Notes: generated by a model not told the origin, from the sequence alone. Counted from the first letter of the stretch, positions 46,019-54,761 are shown. The stretch: 54,761 nt of DNA from Caldifarciminota bacterium (GCA_023131835.1 JAGLZA010000140.1:1-54761); one strand, 5' to 3'. Made by a program: numbers and translations.

Positions 46019-46783
46019 ATGAAAAAGAGAATAAATGGTTTCTTAATGAGAAAAAGATTTATTCTGATTTTTTGCATTATCCCCTTGGTTCTTTTTGGCG
46101 GTGAAGAGGATAGTGAAACTTCACTTAGTATGCAAAGTCCAGATTTACAGTTCAGAAATTATGTAATGAGTATTTATAATAAATCAAAGCTTACTGAACT
46201 AATTGATAGTACTATAATGGAGTACGCTCTCACCGGATACTTTCTAATAAAGAAAGAGGGATTACTGAATAAGGATAATATACTGACCATTATCGATTAC
46301 ACCAAACCCTCAACATCAAAACGGCTTTTTGTCATTGACCTTGATAACAAACAGACTCTTTTTGTTTCACTGGTTTCACATGGCAGAAATAGCGGCATGA
46401 TTTATGCAAAATACTTCTCGAATAGACCAAACACTATGAAAAGCTGCATTGGTTTCTTTGTAACAGTTGATACTTACACTGGACTACATGGCTATTCTCT
46501 CCGCCTGAGGGGTCTTGAAGAAAATTTTAACAGTAATGCAGAAAAACGCAAAGTCGTTATGCATGGTGCCAGTTATGTATCAAAAGAATTTATAGAACAG
46601 CATGGAAGAATTGGTAGAAGCTGGGGATGCCCGGTTGTGCCATACACATTGGCAAAGAATATAATCAATAAAATCAAAGGAGGCTCCTGCTTATTTATCT
46701 ATCACAACTCGGATGGATACTTGAAGACTTCATCTTATATTGATAGAAATAAAGCAGCGGTAGAATTCTCAAAGGAAAAGTAA
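46019..46783 (+). CDS. Exported L,D-transpeptidase-like protein (YkuD_2 type)
   Basis: The 254-residue protein has an N-terminal signal (MKKRINGFLMRKRFILIFCIIPLVLFGG) and the YkuD_2 catalytic region, with H182 in VVMHGAS and C204 in RSWGCPVVP. Related enzymes cross-link or modify peptidoglycan by a cysteine mechanism in the periplasm. DLDNKQTLFVSLVSHGRNSG and GFFVTVDTYTGLHGYSLRLRGLE are characteristic of the family. An internal ATG at 46046 would give a shorter signal peptide but has no ribosome site; the promoter position favours 46019. Confidence 0.82.
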   Translation: MKKRINGFLMRKRFILIFCIIPLVLFGGEEDSETSLSMQSPDLQFRNYVMSIYNKSKLTELIDSTIMEYALTGYFLIKKEGLLNKDNILTIIDYTKPSTSKRLFVIDLDNKQTLFVSLVSHGRNSGMIYAKYFSNRPNTMKSCIGFFVTVDTYTGLHGYSLRLRGLEENFNSNAEKRKVVMHGASYVSKEFIEQHGRIGRSWGCPVVPYTLAKNIINKIKGGSCLFIYHNSDGYLKTSSYIDRNKAAVEFSKEK

Positions 46784-47244
46784 GTATTTTCAGTCAACAG
46801 GCTATAGTTTATTGTCCAAGGTTCAAAGTCCAGAGCCGAGAGTCGTGAGTCAAGAACCCCACACCAGAGATTGCTTCGTCGCTTCACTCCTCGCAATGAC
46901 AATTTATTTGCGTTGATTGCGTTAGATATCGCGGCTGGGAAGCCGCTCCTACAAAGAATCAGGGAACCTTACCCTACAAATTCCCAGGAGGGCAAGACAT
47001 GTCTTGCCCCTACATTTTCGGTGTTGATGAATTAAAACCCTACAATTGCACGAATAAATTCGTGCCTACAATCTCCAGACAATTGTAGGAACGACTTCTT
47101 AAGTTGCGATTATCGCGGCTTGGAAACCGCTCCTACAAAAGGGCGAACGCAGTTCGTCCCTACTATTTAACTATTTTCCCATTCAACCACTTAACTATTC
47201 TTCCTTTGTGTACTTTGTGTGGTTGTGGTGAAAAAGCTGTTCTC
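46784..47244. repeat. Intergenic repeat mosaic
   Basis: There is no gene. A CCGAGAGTCGTGAGTCAAGA word is followed by GATTGCTTCGTCGCTTCACTCC, a GCGGC-TGGGAA-GCCGC hairpin with CTCCTACAAA near 46931-46956, the perfect palindrome GGGCAAGACATGTCTTGCCC at 46990-47009 with CCTACA after it, GCACGAATAAATTCGTGC near 47047-47064 and GGGCGAAC/GTTCGTCC near 47141-47160. CTTTGTGTACTTTGTGTGG closes the block. Confidence 0.68.
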
Positions 47245-47272
47245 TTGACAATAAGTATAAAGCCAATAGATT
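47245..47272 (+). promoter_or_regulatory. Predicted promoter of the polysaccharide genes
   Basis: TTGACA (47245-47250) and TAGATT (47267-47272) are 16 bases apart. Transcription would begin near 47279, which rules out the TTG at 47271 as start of the next gene and supports ATG 47295. Confidence 0.55.
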
Positions 47273-47294
47273 GGAATTAAGGGATAAAGAAAAA

Positions 47295-48278
47295 ATGAAT
47301 AAGGAAACAATACTCGTTACAGGTGGCGCAGGGTTCATAGGTTCTCATTTGGTAGAACGATTATTAAGGGATGGTTTCCCAATAATATGCCTTGATAACT
47401 TCAACGATTACTATGACCCGAAGTTGAAAGAACAGAATATCTCAGAATCTTTAAAAGATGAAAATTTCGAACTAATCAGGGGTGATATCCTTGATATTGA
47501 ACTTCTGAACGGAATCTTTTCCGGAAAAAGACTCAAGACTCTGGACTCCGGGCCAACGACTATCTTTCATCTTGCAGCAATGGCTGGTGTGCGTGCGTCG
47601 ATTGTTTCTCCAGGAAAATATGTAGATGTAGATATAAAGGGGACATTGAATCTTTTAGAGATGGCAAAGGAATATAGTATAAAGCAGTTTATATTTGCAT
47701 CATCATCTTCTGTATATGGAATCAACAAAAAAACTCCTTTTTCTCCCGATGATCCACTTGCCCTTCAGATTTCTCCCTATGCAACAGCAAAGAGAGCAGC
47801 AGAATTATTCTGTAAGACATACCACTATCTGTATGATATTCCAATAACAATATTGAGGCTTTTTACCGTTTATGGACCAAGGCAGCGTCCTGATATGGCT
47901 ATCAGAAAGTTTACAAAATTTATCTTTGAGGACAAACCTATATTTAGGTTTGGTGATGGAACATCAGTAAGGGATTATACCTATGTGAGTGACTGTATAG
48001 AAGGATTTATTTCTGCTCTGAAGACTAAAATGGATTTTGAAATCTTCAATATAGGAGGCGGAAAGACCATAGAATTAAAGGAATTGATTGATCTGCTTGG
48101 AAAGGTAATTGGGAGGAAGGTCAAAATTGAGAGCTTTGAGAATCAGGCAGGTGATGTCCCCGTAACCTGTGCGGATATTACAAAAATTCGTAAATCATTA
48201 GGTTATAATCCTGAAGTTTCCATAGAAGAAGGAATAAAGAGATTTGTGACCTGGTATAGAAGAGAATATAACTTATAG
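47295..48278 (+). CDS. NAD-dependent sugar epimerase, UDP-glucuronate 4-epimerase-like
   Basis: The 327-residue protein is an extended short-chain dehydrogenase: nucleotide-binding GGAGFIGSH (about 9-17), catalytic Y162 and K166 in YATAKRAAE, and ASSSSVYG before them. DNFNDYYDPKLK and RLFTVYGPRQRPDMAI are typical of UDP-glucuronate 4-epimerases, which make UDP-galacturonate. The start at ATG 47295 is chosen because the upstream TTG overlaps the -10 box. It begins a run of genes for surface polysaccharide. Confidence 0.86.
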   Translation: MNKETILVTGGAGFIGSHLVERLLRDGFPIICLDNFNDYYDPKLKEQNISESLKDENFELIRGDILDIELLNGIFSGKRLKTLDSGPTTIFHLAAMAGVRASIVSPGKYVDVDIKGTLNLLEMAKEYSIKQFIFASSSSVYGINKKTPFSPDDPLALQISPYATAKRAAELFCKTYHYLYDIPITILRLFTVYGPRQRPDMAIRKFTKFIFEDKPIFRFGDGTSVRDYTYVSDCIEGFISALKTKMDFEIFNIGGGKTIELKELIDLLGKVIGRKVKIESFENQAGDVPVTCADITKIRKSLGYNPEVSIEEGIKRFVTWYRREYNL

Positions 48279-48286
48279 AGTATCAA

Positions 48287-49450
48287 ATGGATAAAAAGAG
48301 AGCCAGGGTATGTATCATATCGTTCAGCAACCTTAAAAACGAATCACGAGTAAGAAGACAGATTAATGCTCTGAGGGATAGATATGAAATTACAACCCTC
48401 GGATTAAAAAAGAGCGAAGTTCCAGGAATAGCGGAATTTGTAATCTCTGATAAAAGAACCAGATTCAAGAAGATGAGGAGCCAATTGACATTTCTCTTAT
48501 CACGCATTTTCAAGGATTGGTATCCTGAATATATTGAGTCGAAATATCCCTTTGAGACTGTATATGAAGTATTGAGTGAGAAAAAATTTGATATAATAAT
48601 CGCGCATAGTCTGGATACATTAATGGTTGCTTATTCAATAGTTATACGGGATGGTGGGCAGATATTATTAGATGCTCATGAATATTATCCAAGGCAAATT
48701 GAGGATCATTGGTTTCATAGAATGTTTATTAATCCTTATAAGGATTTTCTCTGCAGGAAGTATCTATTTAAAACCGACGCAATGACAACAGTATCTTATG
48801 GGATTGCAGAGGAATATAACAGGGTATATGGAATAAAACCAGAGGTTATAATGAACGCACCAGAGTATCAGAAAATAGAGTTTAAAAAAGTAGACCCTGA
48901 TAATATATGCATTATACATCATGGTCTCGCTCATCCATCAAGGAATCTGGAGGATATGCTCTACCTTATGCCACTTTTAGAAGAAAGATTTCACTTGACC
49001 CTTATGTTGGTTGTTCGGGACAGAAGATATTTTGCTAAATTAAAGAGGTTGGCTGAACAGATTTGCCCTGAAAGGGTGGATTTTCGGGAAGCGGTTCCCT
49101 TTGATAGTATTATTCCTACTATCTCAGAATATGATATCCAATTAATCATCTATAATCCAACTTCTTTTAATGTAAAGCATTCCCTGCCCAACAAATTCTT
49201 CGATTCAATAATGGCCGGTTTAGCTGTTATAGTTTGTCCCTCTCCTGAGATGAAAAGGATAATAGAAGAATTCGACTGTGGTTTTGTTGCGAATTCCTTT
49301 AAAGTGATTGATGTAGCAAATCTTATAAATGGACTCACTGATGGGGATATTATGAAAAAGAAAAGAGCATCCCTTGAAGCGGCAAGGAGATTAAATGCAG
49401 AAACGGAAATGAAAAAATTTGTTAGAACCGTAGATAAGGTTTTCAAATAG
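48287..49450 (+). CDS. Glycosyltransferase, GT4-like
   Basis: The 387-residue protein begins RARVCIISFSNLKNESRVRRQINAL, has a glycosyltransferase-like middle (HHGLAHPSRNLEDMLYLM) and a C-terminal HSLPNKFFDSIMAGLAVIVCPSPEMKRIIEEFDCGFV segment that matches the sugar-nucleotide site of GT-B enzymes. The exact family is uncertain. It sits eight bases after the epimerase and six before the methyltransferase-like gene, so it is probably co-expressed and adds a sugar to the same polymer. Confidence 0.75.
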   Translation: MDKKRARVCIISFSNLKNESRVRRQINALRDRYEITTLGLKKSEVPGIAEFVISDKRTRFKKMRSQLTFLLSRIFKDWYPEYIESKYPFETVYEVLSEKKFDIIIAHSLDTLMVAYSIVIRDGGQILLDAHEYYPRQIEDHWFHRMFINPYKDFLCRKYLFKTDAMTTVSYGIAEEYNRVYGIKPEVIMNAPEYQKIEFKKVDPDNICIIHHGLAHPSRNLEDMLYLMPLLEERFHLTLMLVVRDRRYFAKLKRLAEQICPERVDFREAVPFDSIIPTISEYDIQLIIYNPTSFNVKHSLPNKFFDSIMAGLAVIVCPSPEMKRIIEEFDCGFVANSFKVIDVANLINGLTDGDIMKKKRASLEAARRLNAETEMKKFVRTVDKVFK

Positions 49451-49456
49451 AGAAAG

Positions 49457-50683
49457 ATGAGGATTATAAAATATAGCAGATCAAAGATTCTACATCGATT
49501 GCCCGGGTGGTTGAAATTATTATTATATAAAACATGGAGATGTTATTGGCGAATTAGAGTAAAGCTATTACCAGACAGGTATCATGTTGACCCCTATACT
49601 ATTAATGAGACAATATATGTTAATACCGATAGAATAGAATATGCTGTTAAAGAGGGTTTTGATATCTATCACTATAAGGGAAGAGTGCTGTCTGGAGATT
49701 GGGATAAGGATACTGTGAGGTTTGAGGACCTTGATTTCTTCAAATCATATCATAAGAAGGTGGAGAATAATATCCCCTGGAGTGAAACCGGATATTACAA
49801 AAGAGTATTAGAACAGATCAAGACAGGTGAAGTAAAATGGGGATGCAAAGATAAAGAAGAATTAGACGAAAGGTGTTCTAAATTAGACGAAATATTTAAT
49901 GATATGAAATGCAAGGGATATAAAGAAGGATGGAACGAGAATGAGATTTCAGTGAATATTGGAAGGGACGGAGAAATACTCTTTAATAACGGAAGACATC
50001 GTCTGACATTTGCTAAATTATTGAACATTGAAAAAGTTCCTGTAAGAATAACGATCAGACATACCGAATGGGTAGAATTCAAGAAGGAAATATTTGGGTA
50101 TTCTAAAAAATTCAACAATAAGGTCTATGCGCTTCTCACCCACCCTGATCTACAACATATCCCAAGTCATTATGATGATACAAGATTTAAGATAATCAAG
50201 AATCACCTTACTGTAGATGGAGGAACCCTGCTCGATATAGGGGGACATTGGGGCTATTTCTGCCACAGGTTTGAGGATGAAGGTTTTGAATGTTATTGTG
50301 TAGAAAACAGCAACCTTAATCTTTATTTCTTAAACAGGCTCAAGGAAAGTGAAACCAAAAACTTCAAAGTAATTCCACAATCAATATTTGATTTGCCTGA
50401 AGGGTTGCCCAAAAAATATAATGTAGTCCTTGCTTTATCTGTATTTCATCATTTCATCAAAGAAGAGAAAACCTGCAAAAAATTTATTGAGTTTCTGGGT
50501 AATCTTAAGACTCACGAGATGTTCTTTGAACCTCATAATCCGGATGAACCCCAGATGAAGAGAGCATATAGGAATTTTAGGAATGAAGAGTTTGCAGACT
50601 TTATCGTGAGGAATTCCGCATTGTCAAAATTTGAAATGATAGGTCTTTCAGAACATGGAAGAACACTATACAGGATATCATAA
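49457..50683 (+). CDS. ParB-like domain fused to SAM methyltransferase
   Basis: The 408-residue protein has a C-terminal class I methyltransferase domain (LLDIGGHWGYFCHRFEDEG at about 258-276, then VVLALSVFHHF). Residues about 160-205 (EISVNIGRDGEILFNNGRHRL followed by AKLLNIEKVPVRI, allowing for one intervening TF) resemble the ParB/sulfiredoxin-like fold, whose core is DGxHRxxAAkxlg...vpv. The first 40 residues are basic with a hydrophobic stretch (LPGWLKLLLYKTWR), perhaps for membrane contact. It probably methylates a saccharide or carrier. The ParB-like part may bind a nucleotide or act as a phosphotransferase. Confidence 0.6.
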   Translation: MRIIKYSRSKILHRLPGWLKLLLYKTWRCYWRIRVKLLPDRYHVDPYTINETIYVNTDRIEYAVKEGFDIYHYKGRVLSGDWDKDTVRFEDLDFFKSYHKKVENNIPWSETGYYKRVLEQIKTGEVKWGCKDKEELDERCSKLDEIFNDMKCKGYKEGWNENEISVNIGRDGEILFNNGRHRLTFAKLLNIEKVPVRITIRHTEWVEFKKEIFGYSKKFNNKVYALLTHPDLQHIPSHYDDTRFKIIKNHLTVDGGTLLDIGGHWGYFCHRFEDEGFECYCVENSNLNLYFLNRLKESETKNFKVIPQSIFDLPEGLPKKYNVVLALSVFHHFIKEEKTCKKFIEFLGNLKTHEMFFEPHNPDEPQMKRAYRNFRNEEFADFIVRNSALSKFEMIGLSEHGRTLYRIS

Positions 50684-51864
50684 TGATTAAGAAATCTATC
50701 TTGATGATATCCCCTGTGGATCTCAGTAAAAGTGACGGTCCTAAGGTTCATTTTTCCAGCCTCGCAAAAGAATTTAGAAATCTTGGAGCAAAGGTTAGAT
50801 GTATCCTTTATACCCCTCTGAAACCAGGGGCTGAATCGATAGGAGATGATATAGGAATACACTTTACTCCAAATCCACTTTCAGGAAATATCTTCAGCAG
50901 AACATTCAAATATATTTTTATTGTGCCTATCATTATCCGGGAAGTGCTTCGATTCGAACCAGAGATGGTTTATCTTCGTTTTTCACCCCCAGCCATTCTA
51001 TATTTGTTAGTATTAAAGGGGTTGAAAGCCCTTTCTTTTAATTTCAAACTCGCAGTTGAATTTAACGATTGGGTTTCGGAACAAAGAGCTATACAGGGAG
51101 AAAATTCATTAAAGGTCAAACTAATTGAAAAAACCCAGACCTTTAGTGCAAGACTATCGGATTATATAAGGGTAGTGACAGAAGGTATAATGAGAAGATT
51201 ATTACTCCACGGCGTGAATAAAAAAAAGATAGCAGTTATTGGTAATGGAACCAATATAGAGCTTTTCAAGCCCATTAATAGAAAGGAAGCGAAGCGAGCA
51301 ATCGGGATAAGTCCTGATTACTTCTATGTCGGATTTATTGGTAATTTTGCCATCTGGCAGGGATTATATCATCTCACTCAAGCAATTCCCCTGGTGTTAA
51401 AGGTAAATAATAGAGTTCGGTTTATCCTGACAGGCGATGGACCTGAAATGCCAAAAATACGAAAGGCAATCTCCCAATTTAAGAACGATGAGGTAATTCT
51501 TACAGGTAGAGTTCCATATAAAGAGGCAGGTAAATATATCAATGCATTTGACATTGGGGTTGCACCTTTTATTGAAGAACGAAATGCCTCTATAGGTTTA
51601 TCCCCTTTAAAGATATGGGACTATGCTGCCTGTGGGGTTCCTGTTATAACAACGAGGATAAGAGGGTTAGAAATAGTAGAACAAAAAGCCTTTGGTATCC
51701 TGGTGCCACCCGGTAACCCTGAATCTTTAGCAGAGGCAATATTAAAACTCGAAAGAGAGCCAGAAATGCGAATAAAAATGGGTAGACGGGGTAGAAATGT
51801 GGTAGAGAAGCAGTTTTCATGGAATTTTGTTGCAAAGCAGATATTACATCTAACTTTTATGTAG
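50683..51864 (+). CDS. Glycosyltransferase, GT4 type
   Basis: The 393-residue protein has the GT-B layout: N-terminal SDGPKVHFSSLAKEFRNLGA, linker VVTEGIMRRLLLHGVNKKKIAVIGNGTNIELFKP, and C-terminal LSPLKIWDYAACGVPVITTRIRGLEIV, where the usual E-x7-E motif is altered. Start and previous stop share one base (TAATG). It is part of the polysaccharide gene run. Donor and acceptor are unknown. Confidence 0.85.
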   Translation: MIKKSILMISPVDLSKSDGPKVHFSSLAKEFRNLGAKVRCILYTPLKPGAESIGDDIGIHFTPNPLSGNIFSRTFKYIFIVPIIIREVLRFEPEMVYLRFSPPAILYLLVLKGLKALSFNFKLAVEFNDWVSEQRAIQGENSLKVKLIEKTQTFSARLSDYIRVVTEGIMRRLLLHGVNKKKIAVIGNGTNIELFKPINRKEAKRAIGISPDYFYVGFIGNFAIWQGLYHLTQAIPLVLKVNNRVRFILTGDGPEMPKIRKAISQFKNDEVILTGRVPYKEAGKYINAFDIGVAPFIEERNASIGLSPLKIWDYAACGVPVITTRIRGLEIVEQKAFGILVPPGNPESLAEAILKLEREPEMRIKMGRRGRNVVEKQFSWNFVAKQILHLTFM

Positions 51865-51896
51865 GAATGTTTCTTGCATTAATGAAAGATTTTGTC

Positions 51897-51924
51897 TTGC
51901 CTCATTAGAATGAGGTTTTATAAT
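51897..51924 (+). promoter_or_regulatory. Promoter with palindrome in the spacer
   Basis: A perfect -10 box TATAAT (51919-51924) is 16 bases after a partial -35 box TTGCCT (51897-51902). The spacer contains most of the palindrome CCTCAT-TAGA-ATGAGG (51900-51915), which is followed by TTTT and could also act as a rho-independent terminator of the upstream gene or as an operator. Confidence 0.5.
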
Positions 51925-51944
51925 ATGACTGAAAGAGGAGTAAA

Positions 51945-52007
51945 ATGACAGGAAGGTTTTGGTATCCAGGAATGAATAGTATAAAATATGGAGGAAATTT
52001 TCAATGA
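51945..52007 (+). CDS. Small ORF of 20 aa before the amidotransferase
   Basis: AGAGGAG (51934-51940) precedes ATG 51945. The ORF encodes 20 residues (MTGRFWYPGMNSIKYGGNFQ) and stops with TGA overlapping the ATG of the next gene (ATGA). It could be a leader that couples translation, or the remains of a lost gene. Unrecognised. Confidence 0.3.
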   Translation: MTGRFWYPGMNSIKYGGNFQ

Positions 52008-53116
52008 AGAATAATTATAGAATATGTAGAAGGTGTGTTATGGACACCACCGATCCTGATATTGAATTTGATGCCAATGGTATTTGCAATCACTGCAGAC
52101 GATATTATGAATTAGCCAGCAAAAACCTATTTCCCGGGGAAGAGGGAGAACGGAAACTTAAAGAAATTGTTACTAAAATTAAAGAAGACAGAAAAAACAA
52201 GAAATATGATTGCATACTTGGTCTAAGTGGAGGATTAGATAGTAGTTATGTAGCATATCTGGCAATAAAATTTGGCTTGAGACCTCTTTTCGTACACCTT
52301 GATAATGGATGGAATTCGGAAATATCTGAGACAAATGTAGAAAAAATAGTAGAAAAAACAAATTTTGATATATATAGATATGAAATTGATTGGGAGGAAT
52401 TTAAAGATTTACAACGCTCCTACATTAAGGCATCGGTCGTAGACATTGAAGTTTTAACAGATCATGCCCTCGCCGCTTTTATTTACAAATCTGCTGCTAA
52501 AAGAGGTATAAAATTTATCTTGAGTGGAGGCAACTTCGCTACAGAAAGTATAATGCCAAAATCGTGGAACTATATAAAAGCAGATGCCAAAAACATTAAG
52601 GCTATCCAGAAAAGGTTTGGGACAAGAGAAATAAAAAGTGTCCCTCTCCTCAGTATATTAAAGCGTGGATATTACAAAAGGATTCTTGGAATCAAGACAA
52701 TAAAGGTTCTCAATTATATAGAATATAACCGATCAGAAGCAATGAAAATTCTTGAAAAGGAATTCGATTGGAAGTATTATGGTAAAAAACATTACGAATC
52801 CATATTTACTCGTTTCTATCAGGGATATATTCTTCCCGGAAAATTTGGCATTGATAAAAGAAGAGCTCATTTGTCCAACCTGATTTGTTCTGGCCAGATC
52901 ACCCGTCAAGAAGCAATCGAGGAGATGAAAGGTGAGATATATCCGGCCAGATTACTCGAAAAGGATAAAGAATTTGTACTGAACAAGTTAGGATTTTCTG
53001 AGGAAGAATTTGAAAAATTGATGCAAGAAAAGCCAAGGTCACACCTGGACTTTCCTAATGTGGTAGCAACTTTAAAATTCATTAAATGCATAAAAAAGGT
53101 GTTAAAACCTTCTTAG
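52004..53116 (+). CDS. N-acetyl sugar amidotransferase, WbpG/PseA type
   Basis: The 370-residue protein has a zinc ribbon (C8, C11, C28, C31 in RICRRCVMDTT...GICNHC) and a PP-loop ATP pyrophosphatase motif SGGLDSS (75-81). This is the layout of WbpG and PseA, which convert sugar acetamido groups to amidino groups in O-antigen or flagellar glycans. These enzymes usually need ammonia from HisH/HisF-like partners; none is in the window. GGAGG precedes the ATG. It is likely to modify an N-acetylated sugar of the surface polymer made by the neighbouring genes. Confidence 0.86.
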   Translation: MKNNYRICRRCVMDTTDPDIEFDANGICNHCRRYYELASKNLFPGEEGERKLKEIVTKIKEDRKNKKYDCILGLSGGLDSSYVAYLAIKFGLRPLFVHLDNGWNSEISETNVEKIVEKTNFDIYRYEIDWEEFKDLQRSYIKASVVDIEVLTDHALAAFIYKSAAKRGIKFILSGGNFATESIMPKSWNYIKADAKNIKAIQKRFGTREIKSVPLLSILKRGYYKRILGIKTIKVLNYIEYNRSEAMKILEKEFDWKYYGKKHYESIFTRFYQGYILPGKFGIDKRRAHLSNLICSGQITRQEAIEEMKGEIYPARLLEKDKEFVLNKLGFSEEEFEKLMQEKPRSHLDFPNVVATLKFIKCIKKVLKPS

Positions 53117-53125
53117 ATTATTCTT

Positions 53126-54751
53126 ATGCCAGGAGACATAAACTCAACAGGTACCTTTAGATTCAAAAATAATGACGGATGGGAAAAATGGATAGATGTT
53201 TTACTTTGTACCTTCCCAATTCTAACCACCGGATTGTACAAAGGTGGCGAAGCCGCTTTATCAATTCATCTTCTGGGTATATATTCAATATTTCTTTTAT
53301 CATACAGCCTCATAAGATTTAAGGAGATTATAATTGAGAGAAATATCTTCTTTTTACCTGTTGTGATTTTTACAGTTGCTTCCTTCATTGCTACGATTTT
53401 CTCTCCTGCGTTTTTTTCATCGTTAGAGGGTTTTATCGAATACTTTGCATATTTGCTCTTTTTTCTCTCTTTGCTATTTATAAAACCTGAGAAAAATAAA
53501 TTACTTCTGGCTTTATTTATTTTTAGTTTACTTGAACTCTTTATTTGCTATACCCAGTTAACCATGGGCAGAGTAATGGGGACATATAGGTATGCCAGTT
53601 ATATCGTAATCCCCCTCTTCTTTGGTCTTTTATACTCTTTTAAGATTTCCAACAAAACCATACGCTATTCTTTGATCTTCTTATTCTTCATTGCTACACT
53701 GTTGACCGGTTCAAGAGTGGTATTCGTTCTGATAGTCTTTCTGCCTTTTTTGCTCTTCAAAAAGAAGATTCTCTGGGCAATAATTCCCATTATAATCGGT
53801 GCTGTGTTGTTAATCCCCAATCCAGTCGGAAGCCGAATAAAAGGCAAAGCAGATATCTACTCCTTTCAGAGACCTAATCTCTGGAAGCAAGCAATGAAAA
53901 CAGCAATGGATAAACCAATTACAGGTTGGGGACCGAGAAATTATAAAAAGACTTCACTCAAATATAATTTTCCTGTAAAAGGTAAATATAAAAGAGAGGC
54001 AAAGATAGCGCATAATCAGTTCCTGCAATACTTTGCGGATGGAGGGGTTATCTTTCTTTTTGCGTATATTTTAATATTCTATGTCTTTATCCTGCATTTT
54101 AAGAAAATGGAGAGGATGGAAAGAACCTTCATTGCAATAATCCTACTCCATTCACTTCTGGATAATCCTTTATATATACCAACGAATTTTCTTTTGCTTT
54201 TGACTATACTCTACATTGGTGGCAAGGAAGATGGTGATCATCATTTTACTCTATCTCTCTGGGCAAGAAGATTTATTCCGATACTCTCAATTATTTATAT
54301 ATTACCTCTCGTTTCTTCCTTTATGGTATGGAAGGGCAAAAAAGCATATGAGAATAAAGCGTTCGAATCTTCATATTCATACTTCGCAGTAGCAGAATCC
54401 CTGTGGCCCATCCCTGAAAACACCCTTGCTCTTGCAACCGTTCAGGAACAATTATTCCTGGAGACCCAAAAAGTAGGATACTTATACTTTGCCTTTTATT
54501 TTTATCAGAGTGCTATGGATAGCGATCCCCTGGATTGGAAGATTCCACTTGAAACATATAAGTTCTTGATGAGGAATAAAAAGAATGCCGGAGTCAAAGA
54601 TCCAGCCAGATTTCTTGAAAAGGCTATCGAGTTAAATCCTAAGGAAAAGAAACTATATGAAACCCTTATCAGGGAATATCAATCCAGCGGTAGAGAGGAG
54701 GAATTAAGGAGAGTTAAATTAGAGATGAAACTTAGAAGGCTCGGTCCTTGA
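53126..54751 (+). CDS. O-antigen ligase/polymerase family protein with C-terminal repeats
   Basis: The 541-residue protein has about ten membrane segments and the Wzy_C-type region (LTGSRVVFVLIVFLPF, then a periplasmic loop with QRPNLWKQAMKTAMDKPITGWGPRNY and AHNQFLQYFADGGVIFLFAY), whose R and H residues are typical of WaaL/Wzy enzymes. Residues about 410-541 are soluble and TPR-like (AFESSYSYFAVAESLWP, ARFLEKAIELNPKEKKLYETLIREY). It joins or polymerises lipid-linked glycan on the periplasmic side. No ribosome site is obvious. The stop codon lies inside a short repeat shared with 45853. Confidence 0.82.
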   Translation: MPGDINSTGTFRFKNNDGWEKWIDVLLCTFPILTTGLYKGGEAALSIHLLGIYSIFLLSYSLIRFKEIIIERNIFFLPVVIFTVASFIATIFSPAFFSSLEGFIEYFAYLLFFLSLLFIKPEKNKLLLALFIFSLLELFICYTQLTMGRVMGTYRYASYIVIPLFFGLLYSFKISNKTIRYSLIFLFFIATLLTGSRVVFVLIVFLPFLLFKKKILWAIIPIIIGAVLLIPNPVGSRIKGKADIYSFQRPNLWKQAMKTAMDKPITGWGPRNYKKTSLKYNFPVKGKYKREAKIAHNQFLQYFADGGVIFLFAYILIFYVFILHFKKMERMERTFIAIILLHSLLDNPLYIPTNFLLLLTILYIGGKEDGDHHFTLSLWARRFIPILSIIYILPLVSSFMVWKGKKAYENKAFESSYSYFAVAESLWPIPENTLALATVQEQLFLETQKVGYLYFAFYFYQSAMDSDPLDWKIPLETYKFLMRNKKNAGVKDPARFLEKAIELNPKEKKLYETLIREYQSSGREEELRRVKLEMKLRRLGP

Positions 54752-54761
54752 CAGTGTGACA

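Noticed and set aside
47271-47294. TTG start for the epimerase
   Set aside because: It overlaps the predicted -10 box and adds residues before the conserved beginning.

Overview
This 54.8 kb window is a gene-dense chromosomal segment from a low-GC, Gram-negative-type bacterium. Every gene I can support lies on the + strand. Outer-membrane barrels, a PorV/PorQ-like protein and secreted proteins ending in type IX secretion (T9SS)-like sorting domains point to the wider FCB group. The gene style and the unusual intergenic repeats fit an uncultivated lineage of the WOR-3/Stahlbacteria kind. That placement is an inference; there is no rRNA here to confirm it.

Layout. (1) 1-7797: the 3' part of an ATPase/TPR regulator, a secreted gingipain-like (C25) protease with a C-terminal sorting domain, a remnant of an AAA ATPase, and a TonB-receptor-like barrel gene broken by one frameshift in a T7 run. 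(2) 8786-25766: one long co-directional gene set behind a good promoter. It encodes two secreted proteins of tandem OB-fold (YhcR-type) repeats, a PorV-like barrel, a barrel with N-terminal helix-hairpin-helix motifs, another barrel, a small secreted single-HKD PLD/Nuc-type enzyme, a 5'-nucleotidase-like protein that has lost its metal ligands, and a UgpB/MalE-type ABC importer with a lamin-tail-like protein inserted between binding protein and ATPase. I read this as a candidate surface system for capturing and cutting a phosphodiester polymer (DNA, RNA or lipid headgroups) and importing the product. The idea is untested. (3) 26579-37358: tRNA-Leu(UAG), then tig-clpP-clpX-lon (folding and proteolysis), ktrB-ktrA (K+ uptake), an NtrB-like kinase, a REC-GAF-HD-GYP-like regulator and a YhcC-type radical SAM protein, all tightly spaced. 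(4) 38023-45810: a YqhD-type alcohol dehydrogenase, murJ, scpB, an RluB-type pseudouridine synthase, a DnaQ-DinG fusion and a glycosyltransferase. (5) 45983-54751: an L,D-transpeptidase-like protein with a leaderless-type promoter, then surface polysaccharide genes: a UDP-glucuronate-epimerase-like protein, two glycosyltransferases, a ParB-like/methyltransferase fusion, an N-acetyl sugar amidotransferase and an O-antigen ligase/polymerase.

Intergenic regions are mosaics of several repeat families. The most striking are 18-30 nt palindromes framed by GTAGGGG/CCCCTAC, whose two arms vary together so that pairing is kept while the sequence changes. A 143-nt branched inverted repeat lies between the two ABC permease genes. 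Names rest on motifs read by eye; no database search was possible.
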